In this document: piece after piece, positions 17,439 through 23,775 of the stretch
Layout: every line of letters starts with the position of its first letter
Position numbering within the stretch: the first letter of the stretch is position 1
IMG/VR virus record: IMGVR_UViG_3300049215_000686
Location: 1 to 64,000 of that record
Source: a virus
Reading direction: 5' to 3' (one strand)
Length of the DNA: 64,000 bases
Position numbers and translations under genes: made by a program
The notes under the pieces: model-generated
What the model was told of the DNA's origin: nothing
The model's input: the letters and a program-made list of their open reading frames with translations, nothing else
The model's database searches: none

Positions 17439-17702
17439 GTCGGTAAATGGGTGGTAATAAAAGACCCGTTTGCCAGAACCCGATACAATAGCCCGCCCAT
17501 GTACTGGGTTACCGGCTACGACCGCCACGGTCTGAGAATAAAAGTAAAACCGTTTGGTGAGAATTCAGCGCCCGTGAAGTGGCTTGAGGAAAAGGCGGCT
17601 AAAAGCCTAAATGGCATGAATGAAAAGGTCGTGATGCCAGAGGAGCAAGTGGTTTATTTACTGGGGCAGATCTTTTTGGAAGATAGGAAGAAGGCAAATT
17701 AA
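17439..17702 (+). CDS. Hypothetical protein
   Basis: From ATG 17439 the product has 87 residues: MVGKWVVIKDPFARTRYNSP, then YWVTGYDRHGLRIKVKPFGE and a helical end. The frame stays open back to a TTG at 17313 with a very basic N-terminal stretch, inside the previous gene. Neither start has a good ribosome site, so the true start is uncertain. Confidence 0.4.
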   Translation, partial: VGKWVVIKDPFARTRYNSPPMYWVTGYDRHGLRIKVKPFGENSAPVKWLEEKAAKSLNGMNEKVVMPEEQVVYLLGQIFLEDRKKAN

Positions 17703-17722
17703 CCGCAAGCCTCAGAAGATCC

Positions 17723-17899
17723 CTAAAGACGCTCGTTCATGGATAAGAACTCATTCAAAGATTTCTCAATTCGAATGTTCTCTTCCCGGATGAAGGTCTC
17801 CAAACAAGCATAAGAATAAAGAACCGCACCAAATTCTTCTGAAAACTGATGATCTTCAAAAAAAGGCGCTTTTGAATGGCAAACCTTGCAAGATTTCAT
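17723..17899 (-). CDS. Small protein with a CxxC motif
   Basis: The 58-residue frame starts at ATG 17897-17899 behind AAGAGACG and reads MKSCKVCHSKAPFFEDHQFS, then a helical Glu-rich second half. One CxxC is clear and a further Cys lies near residue 32, so weak zinc binding is possible. It precedes the second HNH gene on the same strand order and faces the plus-strand gene before it. Confidence 0.45.
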   Translation of the reverse strand: MKSCKVCHSKAPFFEDHQFSEEFGAVLYSYACLETFIREENIRIEKSLNEFLSMNERL

Positions 17900-17975
17900 T
17901 TTCTAATCGTCTCTTAATTGATGATTTAAGTCAATTTAAAACCCACCGCCCCCTTGGGAAAAATTTCAGGCACTT

Positions 17976-18581
17976 TTAAATCGATGCCGGGGGGCTGATT
18001 TCTGCGGGGGATTTAGCATTTCGATAAGAATTCCTGCGAGAAAATGTATCGGTTTGAGAATGACAATTGGGACACAGGAACCGAAGGTTCTCAAGCCGAT
18101 TGTCATTGGGGATTCCGTTTTTATGATCCAATTGAAGGGTCAGCGGGAGCCCCCTATGAAAGGGCTCACAGCCACAAATGGCGCATTGATATGGAATTAG
18201 TTTTAGATCGAAAACCCTTTTCTTTACAACGCCGCGAGCCGTTTCACTATTTTCGCAAAAAATCTCCTCATTTGTCCTTTTCTTCGCCGGGGATGACCGG
18301 AAGTGTGAAATATCGATTTTAAGTTCTTGGGCCTTTTTACGAAGAAACTGGGTATTCTCCGTTCGATAACCCAATTTGCGAAACACTTCTGTAAATCCAA
18401 ATGATTGAGAAATGATTTCTTTTAGTTCAAAGATAGCATTTGGGTCATTCCAGTTTTTCTTCCGATTCGCACATGGAGAATAGCATTGCCAGCAGAGTGA
18501 TCGATAACGCCGTTTTCCATTCCGATACCCATTGGGTGTACAGGAGCGCTGATTACATTTTGGGCAAATCGGTGCGTCCAT
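17976..18581 (-). CDS. HNH endonuclease with N-terminal zinc ribbon
   Basis: The 201-residue protein starts with CPKCNQRSC and a second pair around CWQCYSPC, then a helix-turn-helix-like stretch (FGFTEVFRKLGYRTEN) and a typical HNH nuclease: CAICGCEP, LQLDHKNGIPNDNRLENLRF, CPNCHSQTDTF. This is the common phage and MGE HNH family with the DHxNG...N..H arrangement. It likely nicks or cuts DNA as a mobile element or a packaging accessory. It borders the long non-coding region to the right. Confidence 0.85.
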   Translation of the reverse strand: MDAPICPKCNQRSCTPNGYRNGKRRYRSLCWQCYSPCANRKKNWNDPNAIFELKEIISQSFGFTEVFRKLGYRTENTQFLRKKAQELKIDISHFRSSPAKKRTNEEIFCENSETARGVVKKRVFDLKLIPYQCAICGCEPFHRGLPLTLQLDHKNGIPNDNRLENLRFLCPNCHSQTDTFSRRNSYRNAKSPAEISPPASI

Positions 18582-19510
18582 ATTTTTAACATACGGATTT
18601 GATAAAAATTACCCGGACTCCGACCCGGAGAGCACGGCGGTGAGATGGGACCCAATGAGGCTCCAGGGCCAAAAACACAATAAAATCAGAATCTTAGACC
18701 CCCACCCCTGGGTGAGATACGCGGGTAGACCCTAAGAGCATGCCGGGGGTATTTTGGTGGGATGTCATATCTGACACTCATTGATATCATTGAGGAATTT
18801 AAACTGTAACGTGGGATAGCACAGCAACTTCAATAGGTTATGCGCAGCGCTTCACAATATAGACCAATTCTGTAACCGAGCGCCCGTCAATGTCAATGAT
18901 ATCAAAATGTTCTACGTGGAACAGTCCCACATTATAAGCCGTCAAAACTCGAATAGCGCAGTAGATTAGCCAGAGGAGTATATCCCGTCTCCAGCCAGCC
19001 TATGCGCACTTAACGACTTCAATTCAACAATAGACGCATTCAGTCAGGATACTGCGCCGCCATTCCCAATCCCATCCCCGGTGCCCTTGGCACCCTTCCA
19101 GGGATGCCCAAGGCAAGCCGAAACCCCTTTCCCATCCCATTCCATCCCATTCCATCCCATTCCCGCATAGATCCGCTTAGAGGCGATCCTAGAGCGCATT
19201 GGCTTGTATATCCCCAATATCCCCAATATCCCGTATAACTGAACGCCTGTACTAAGTACTAAACCTAAAGACTTGTTGTTGTTGATTCTTTCGACACTGC
19301 CTAAGTTTTAATCACCTTGCCTTGTAAACAATCAAGAATTAAAAACGGCTTAACTTAACAAATCAGTGTTTTCGGGGGATTAAGATCGTTCATCTTTTAA
19401 ACACCGAAGAGACTGAACGCCTATTTCATTGGGTTTTTAATAACCCGTTGTTTATTTGATTTTGTAACCGATACTAGACTAAACACTTAAAATAATTGAA
19501 TTAATGCATG
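18582..19510. other. Long gene-poor region, left part
   Basis: No gene is supported; the one longer frame (19044-19226, minus) is the translation of a simple repeat. Seen here: CCCGGA repeated around 18611-18629; two TGATATCA sites at 18782-18789 and 18897-18904, the first inside a near-palindrome; a long stretch biased to C on the plus strand from about 19060 to 19235; and short tandem copies of ATCCCCAAT near 19209-19232. It separates leftward HNH genes from the rightward MoxR operon, so promoters or a replication origin could be here, but no clear iterons or DnaA boxes were seen. Confidence 0.4.
19124..19164 (-). repeat. C-rich tandem repeat with a minus-strand G-quadruplex motif
   Basis: The plus strand reads CCCC, then CCC five times, separated by 3, 2, 7, 7 and 3 bases; the 7-base spacers are identical (ATTCCAT). 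On the minus strand this fits the canonical G-quadruplex pattern of at least four G3 runs with loops of 1-7 bases. It is the only such tract noticed in the window. Confidence 0.55.
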
Positions 19511-19819
19511 GCATTAGTGATGCAATAGTCTATAGGCGTGACCGGCGAGTTGAAGCCAGCCGGGGCAAATTGAGGCTGTGGCCAGTTACAGGGCATGGCA
19601 AGAGCCGCATCTAATTGCGAACACGTCAGGCAATACAGCGTCGATTAGAAAAGCGAGCAACGATCGGTAGGATGCACCGATTGCGGGAATGTTGAGAGAC
19701 GTAGTCTGCCCGCAATAGGGAATTTCTGAAACAAGCGCCGCACGGGTATGAAAGTCGCCGTGGGACAGGCCGCTTTGACGCCGATCCGCCTGAACGGGAG
19801 TTTAGGGCTATATCAATGC
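19511..19819 (+). ncRNA. Candidate compact structured RNA of about 310 nt
   Basis: A closing helix is formed by GCATT 19511-19515 with AATGC 19815-19819 and TATAG 19531-19535 with CTATA 19808-19812. Inside are hairpins: CCGGC/GCCGG 19542-19563; GGCT/AGCC 19574-19606 enclosing GCCA/TGGC; TCTAAT/ATTAGA 19610-19649; GATCGGT/ACCGATT 19662-19682; ATTGCGGG/CCCGCAAT 19680-19716 enclosing AGAC/GTCT; and AAGCG/CGCTT 19733-19775 enclosing CACGG/CCGTG. GGCGT 19535-19539 could also pair with ACGCC 19778-19782. There is no coding sequence. Its size and location invite comparison with large phage RNAs such as GOLLD or ROOL, but I cannot recognise their motifs. The plus strand is assumed because it reads toward the MoxR operon. 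Confidence 0.5.
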
Positions 19820-19877
19820 GACGAGTTTTTGATCAAGAGAGTCAAAACGTATCGCAAAGAGTAGACAAAAAGATTGG

Positions 19878-19913
19878 ATTGGGAGATCGGGGAGTTTTCC
19901 TTGATCTCCCAAT
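19878..19913 (+). promoter_or_regulatory. Strong hairpin before a small ORF
   Basis: ATTGGGAGATC and GATCTCCCAAT form an 11-bp perfect stem with a 14-base loop. It lies 12 bases before the AGAAGGAG ribosome site of the small ORF at 19937. There is no T-tract, so it is more likely an RNA-stability or regulatory hairpin than a terminator. Confidence 0.5.
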
Positions 19914-19936
19914 TCGTCTTTCGAGAAGGAGATTTT

Positions 19937-20020
19937 ATGCAAGACCTAATGAACGGCATTTATTTGTTGATCACGATTTTGAGTGTTTACGCAGCGCATA
20001 ATATTGCGCTTTTTCAATAA
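19937..20020 (+). CDS. 27-residue hydrophobic leader-type peptide
   Basis: ATG 19937 is preceded by a near-perfect AGAAGGAG at a good distance. The peptide starts MQDLMNGIYLLITILSVYAA and ends in seven more residues; most of it could span the membrane. It is followed within 15 bases by hairpins that can exclude each other, so it may be a leader peptide for attenuation, or a tiny membrane protein (holin-like or toxin-like). Confidence 0.5.
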   Translation: MQDLMNGIYLLITILSVYAAHNIALFQ

Positions 20021-20034
20021 TCAAGTTTCTAACC

Positions 20035-20130
20035 GAGCAAGTATTCACTTGCTCAAAACCGCTGCCAGTCAACCTACCGTTGCACGCCTACCTGACCTTA
20101 ACGGGTTAGGTAGGCGCCTGTCTTTTGAGC
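20035..20130 (+). terminator. Attenuator-like hairpin set with a terminator
   Basis: GAGCAAGT 20035-20042 pairs with ACTTGCTC 20047-20054. The GCTC of that stem also belongs to GCTCAAAA 20051-20058, which pairs with TTTTGAGC 20123-20130, so the two helices compete. Enclosed by the second is a 13-bp stem (one G-U) between 20085-20097 and 20104-20116 with a 6-base loop, followed by CCTGTCTTTT. This is a plausible intrinsic terminator between the leader ORF and the MoxR operon. Confidence 0.5.
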
Positions 20131-20157
20131 GGATAAACTAAATGATTTAAGGCATTT

Positions 20158-20367
20158 ATGGAAATTGATAAACTAAAAAAAGCAACTATTTATTTTCAGT
20201 TTATGGACAACAACCTGATCAATTATGTTGCCTTAATTCATCTATTAGATATCCGCATTTCTACAATGTATAGCGACATAGACGGCGGTACCGGGTATTC
20301 AAAACATTTAAATAATGCCTTACAAGTAAACCCCGACGAAACTGAAGGAGAGGAAAAATCCCTATGA
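20158..20367 (+). CDS. Hypothetical protein, first gene of the MoxR operon
   Basis: The 69-residue protein (starts MEIDKLKKATIYFQFMDNNL) is helical in its first half and acidic at the end. A weak TTAAGG lies upstream of the ATG. Its stop overlaps the ATG of the MoxR gene, which suggests translational coupling and a related role. Not recognised. Confidence 0.5.
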   Translation: MEIDKLKKATIYFQFMDNNLINYVALIHLLDIRISTMYSDIDGGTGYSKHLNNALQVNPDETEGEEKSL

Positions 20368-21368
20368 AACCCACTGAACTAAAATCGTTAATTTCTGCTC
20401 GTTTCAAAGCCCAAATCAAGCGTCCTTTGCATATTGAATCAAGTCCTGGCGTTGGCAAAACTCAAATCGCCGCGCAAGTTGCACAAGAACTAGGCGTTGG
20501 GTTTATGGCCATTCATGCGCCTTTGCTCCAGCCCGAAGACTACGGTTTTCCGGTGATTGCGGGCGATAAGTCGGACGTGAGTTTTTTGATATCAACTCAT
20601 AAATTCCCTATTGAACGCTCGACTTGCCCAGACGAAGGGATTTTTTTAATTGACGAACTAAGTCAGGCCGACAACTCCGCTCAAAAGATCCTCGCTAATC
20701 TAATTCAAGAGCGCGAGATTCATGGTCAACGCCTTAAGTCCGGCTGGCTCATTGTGTCAACAGGCAATCGAACTGTAGACCGAGCGGGTGCCAATCGGCT
20801 TTTGTCTCATTTAAAAAACCGAATCACGACCATTGAACTTGACGCATCACTTGATGACTGGTGTCATTGGGCTTTTAATAACGGCATTTCCACCGAAGTC
20901 ATTGCGTTCTTGCGATTTAGGCCGGAGTTGTTAAACGCCTTTGACCCGCAACAAGAGATAAACCCAACGCCTAGAGCATGGTCTGAAGGTGTCTCGGCGG
21001 CGCTTGGTGTAATCGATCCTTCCCTAGAATTTCCGGTTTTCAAGGGAGACGTAGGCGAGGGCGCGGCAAGCGAATTTGTCGGGTTTTTAAAGATTTATCG
21101 CGAATTGCCGTCGCCCGATATGATTTTGTTGAATCCTGAAAATACCGACGTACCCGCGAAGCCTGTGATTCTTTACGCGCTTTGCGGTGCGCTCGCTCAT
21201 AAAACGACCACCGATAATTTTTCCAGGATGATGCTCTATATTCAGCGCATGCCTCAAGAATTCGCGGTTCTTTTCGTTCGCGATGCCATTCAACGGGTCC
21301 CGGAGATTCAAACTTCGAAAGACTTTATTAAATGGGCTACGACCGATGGTGCAAAAATACTCACCTAA
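20364..21368 (+). CDS. MoxR-family AAA+ ATPase
   Basis: The 334-residue protein carries Walker A (SSPGVGKT, residues 26-33), Walker B (IFLIDEL, 93-99) and a sensor-like VSTGNRTVDRAGANRLL. The LLQPEDYGFPV stretch is typical of MoxR ATPases. MoxR proteins work as chaperone-like remodelling motors together with VWA-domain partners, and the VWA-metallopeptidase is encoded two genes downstream with a DUF3150-like gene between them. The same triad is seen in other phages and mobile elements. Preceded by AGGAGAGG and coupled to the gene at 20158. Confidence 0.85.
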   Translation: MKPTELKSLISARFKAQIKRPLHIESSPGVGKTQIAAQVAQELGVGFMAIHAPLLQPEDYGFPVIAGDKSDVSFLISTHKFPIERSTCPDEGIFLIDELSQADNSAQKILANLIQEREIHGQRLKSGWLIVSTGNRTVDRAGANRLLSHLKNRITTIELDASLDDWCHWAFNNGISTEVIAFLRFRPELLNAFDPQQEINPTPRAWSEGVSAALGVIDPSLEFPVFKGDVGEGAASEFVGFLKIYRELPSPDMILLNPENTDVPAKPVILYALCGALAHKTTTDNFSRMMLYIQRMPQEFAVLFVRDAIQRVPEIQTSKDFIKWATTDGAKILT

Positions 21369-21377
21369 TTTTGAGTT

Positions 21378-21407
21378 GTAACTAAACGTAACTAAACGTA
21401 ACTAAAC
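21378..21407 (+). repeat. Three tandem copies of GTAACTAAAC
   Basis: Three perfect 10-bp repeats lie directly between the MoxR stop and the ribosome site (AGGAG) of the next gene. A 10-bp period places each copy on the same helix face, as for an operator; it could equally be an RNA element. ACTAAA also occurs in other gaps of this operon. Confidence 0.6.
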
Positions 21408-21425
21408 GGTTTTTAGGAGTTTTTT

Positions 21426-22259
21426 ATGTTGTCCGAAAAAGCGTTACTCGTTCATTTGTCGATCTCCCAATGGACTGGAAGGAAGTTTGACAAACAAGCG
21501 ACCGGCACCGTGGAAAACACCTATTCAACACAAGGAAAGGTCGGCCAATATACGAAAAAACTCTTGCCGGGTGCCAAAGAACTGGAAGAGATTCAAAGAA
21601 TCGCTAATTCGATTCGGACGTTCTTTTATACTCAAACCCTGCCTTGGTGTACGGACGGATCTCGTATCCTTTCGAGCAAAGCGTATATGGATTTTGTGAA
21701 AGACTTCGGCAAGAAAAAGGCCGAGTTTGACCATGCTGTATCGTCTTTTTTGAAGGAATACCCGAATCTACGCGCCCAAGCCGAATCAAGGCTGGGAAGT
21801 CTTTTTAAAGAGACTGAATACCCGACCGACGCCGCGCTGTCCCATAAGTTTAAATGTGAAGTAACGTTTATGCCGATGCCGGATGTGAAAGACTTCCGAG
21901 TTGAGGTTTTAGATTCCGAAAAGGAAGCGTTTTTAAATCGCATGAAGGAAGTTGAAACGCAAGCCATGCGGGAGTGTTGGACCCGACTTCACGATGTAGT
22001 TTCCAAGGCCGCCGGGCGATTGCATGAACCGCAAGCCATTATCCGTGATTCGCTTATCGAAAACATTCAAGATATTTGTGGTTTGTTGCCTAAGTTGAAC
22101 GTAACCGACGATCCGGCGCTTGAGACCATGCGCGAATCAGTTGAAAAAGCGATATCCGGTATTTCGGCCAGCGAATGCCGGGTTTCGAAGGATGCTCGCC
22201 ACGATGCTGCGAAAAAACTCGATGACGTGATGTCTAAAATGTCCGCGTTTATGGCCTGA
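21426..22259 (+). CDS. DUF3150-like protein, MoxR/VWA partner
   Basis: The 277-residue protein starts MLSEKALLVHLSISQWTGRK and is then mostly helical and charged, with a repeated Lys/Glu-rich character. This start and its place between MoxR and the VWA-metallopeptidase match the DUF3150 family seen in phages. The function is not established; the fixed neighbourhood suggests that it bridges ATPase and VWA protein or is their substrate. Family assignment is from motif memory. Confidence 0.65.
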   Translation: MLSEKALLVHLSISQWTGRKFDKQATGTVENTYSTQGKVGQYTKKLLPGAKELEEIQRIANSIRTFFYTQTLPWCTDGSRILSSKAYMDFVKDFGKKKAEFDHAVSSFLKEYPNLRAQAESRLGSLFKETEYPTDAALSHKFKCEVTFMPMPDVKDFRVEVLDSEKEAFLNRMKEVETQAMRECWTRLHDVVSKAAGRLHEPQAIIRDSLIENIQDICGLLPKLNVTDDPALETMRESVEKAISGISASECRVSKDARHDAAKKLDDVMSKMSAFMA

Positions 22260-22289
22260 ACTAAAAGAAAAACTAAAAAGGTAGATCCA

Positions 22290-23399
22290 ATGCCAAATTA
22301 TTTAAGCAAAGCCAAAGCGTCCTTGATCTTAGACCATCCGTTTTTTGCATCTCTTTTGTTCTCAATGGATTTGATCGAGGATAAAACCGTCAAGACCTTA
22401 GCGACAAACGGGGAATTTATCAAATATAACCCTGAATATGTTGCGAAATTGGATATCAGCGAGACCATTTTTGTTTTGGCACATGAGACGATGCATTGCG
22501 TTTTTCAGCATATGCATCGCCGTGGCGGTCGAGATGCCGGACGTTGGAATATCGCCGCTGACTATGTGATCAATGATCTATTGATTCGCGACAAAGTAGG
22601 TGCGATGCCTACTGGCGGATTGCATAACCCAGATTTAGTGAAGCAAGGCAACGGGACTACGGAAGGGGTTTATAACTTAATTCCCGAAAGTGAAAACGGC
22701 AAGGGTCCGGGCGAACCGGGCGGCGCAATGGATGAAGTTCAAGACGCAGCGCAAGATCAGGCTGGAATGGCACAAAAGGAAGCCGAAATGCGCGTTAAGA
22801 TCGTACAGGCGGCAAATGCTGCCAAATCTTGCGGGAAGTTGTCGGCTGGCGTCTCTCGCTTAGTCAAAGAATTTACTAAAACCCGAACCGATTGGCATTC
22901 AGTCCTTCGCCGGTTCTTATCAGAGCGCACCAAAACCGATTTGAGTTATGCCCGGCCTAGGCGTCGGTATTTGGCAGAGGATATTTATTTGCCGAGTTTG
23001 CTTGGTGAAAAAATGGGCTCTGTCGTGGTCGCAGTGGATTGCAGCGGATCAGTTGACGAGCGTCTTTTGAAGTTGTTTGCAGCGGAAATCAAGGCCATCC
23101 ATGAGGATATTCAACCTTCCGAGACCCATATCGTTTACTTTGATTCGCGGGTTTTGAAGCATGATCAATACTCCAGCGAGGATTCGGTTGAGATTCAACC
23201 GATGGGCGGTGGCGGGACTGCGTTTTCGCCGGTCTTTGAATACCTTTCGGAGCACAATATTGTGCCAGCGGCTTGCGTTTTCTTAACGGATCTCTATTGC
23301 GACGATTTCGGCGATATCCCCGACTTTCCGGTGTTGTGGGCAACGGTCGGGCACGAAAAAGCGCCCTTCGGTGAGATTTTAAAGATTCAGGAACGATAA
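22290..23399 (+). CDS. VWA-domain putative metallopeptidase (DUF2201-like)
   Basis: The 369-residue protein has an N-terminal zincin part with FVLAHETMHCVFQHMHRR (HExxH at 65-69, Glu66) and WNIAADYVIND as a possible third-ligand region. A Gly/Gln-rich linker follows, then a VWA-like domain with VVVAVDCSGSVDE (MIDAS DxSxS near residue 245) and GGGGTAFSPVFEYL. The family occurs next to MoxR ATPases. MoxR probably loads or remodels it; the VWA part would bind a metal-dependent ligand. The ribosome site is AAAAAGG preceded by ACTAAA. Confidence 0.85.
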   Translation: MPNYLSKAKASLILDHPFFASLLFSMDLIEDKTVKTLATNGEFIKYNPEYVAKLDISETIFVLAHETMHCVFQHMHRRGGRDAGRWNIAADYVINDLLIRDKVGAMPTGGLHNPDLVKQGNGTTEGVYNLIPESENGKGPGEPGGAMDEVQDAAQDQAGMAQKEAEMRVKIVQAANAAKSCGKLSAGVSRLVKEFTKTRTDWHSVLRRFLSERTKTDLSYARPRRRYLAEDIYLPSLLGEKMGSVVVAVDCSGSVDERLLKLFAAEIKAIHEDIQPSETHIVYFDSRVLKHDQYSSEDSVEIQPMGGGGTAFSPVFEYLSEHNIVPAACVFLTDLYCDDFGDIPDFPVLWATVGHEKAPFGEILKIQER

Positions 23400-23403
23400 T
23401 TTT

Positions 23404-23682
23404 ATGGAAATCAATCTTGATACCTTAAAAACCCTGGCGCGTTTCACTGAAATTGGCCAGCCTTGGCCGCTTGGCTGTAAGTTTTTTGTACCAAATGGTG
23501 GAGACGGAAACTGGTATATTGCCAACGGCGGATATTGTCGAGAAGCCGATGAATTATCGGAGATTGAAGCAAATCAATTAGGGTTCTTTTTTACTAAAGT
23601 AGACAGATTAAGTTCGCAACAAATTCAATCCCTAACTGAAAGAGGACTTGCACAATTACATAGATATATTTTTCTATACTAA
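23404..23682 (+). CDS. Hypothetical protein, last gene of the MoxR operon
   Basis: The 92-residue protein has many aromatics (GQPWPLGCKFFVPNGGDGNW) and a helical end. It starts 4 bases after the VWA gene. No family is recognised. A promoter follows it at once, so the operon probably ends here. Confidence 0.45.
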   Translation: MEINLDTLKTLARFTEIGQPWPLGCKFFVPNGGDGNWYIANGGYCREADELSEIEANQLGFFFTKVDRLSSQQIQSLTERGLAQLHRYIFLY

Positions 23683-23700
23683 ATCCTGACTAAAAAGGTC

Positions 23701-23729
23701 TTGATTTATTTTAAGCGCCGCGTTAATAT
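23701..23729 (+). promoter_or_regulatory. Sigma70-type promoter of the rIIA-like gene
   Basis: TTGATT (23701-23706), a 17-base spacer and TAATAT (23724-23729) lie 46 bases before the rIIA-like start codon, which has a GAAAGGAAG ribosome site. Each box matches at four of six positions. Confidence 0.5.
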
Positions 23730-23775
23730 TAAACCATGCCCGCGCTAACGGGTAAACGAACCGAAAGGAAGCCAT

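Noticed and set aside
17976-18581. HNH protein plus adjacent structured RNA taken as an IscB/HEARO-type system
   Set aside because: The protein lacks RuvC motifs and the IscB size, and the RNA candidate lies 0.9 kb away; no fixed spacing as in omegaRNA loci.
19044-19226. 60-residue minus-strand ORF with repeats of Gly, Met, Trp and Asp
   Set aside because: It is only the translation of the C-rich tandem repeat; no ribosome site and no protein-like composition.
19060-19235. Tandem repeats considered as a CRISPR array
   Set aside because: Units are 9-10 bases without spacers, and no cas genes are near.
19740-19780. Resemblance to group II intron domain V (TATGAAAGTCGCC)
   Set aside because: The flanking stems do not pair as a domain V should, no AGC triad pairing and no domain VI with a bulged A follow, and there is no intron reverse transcriptase.
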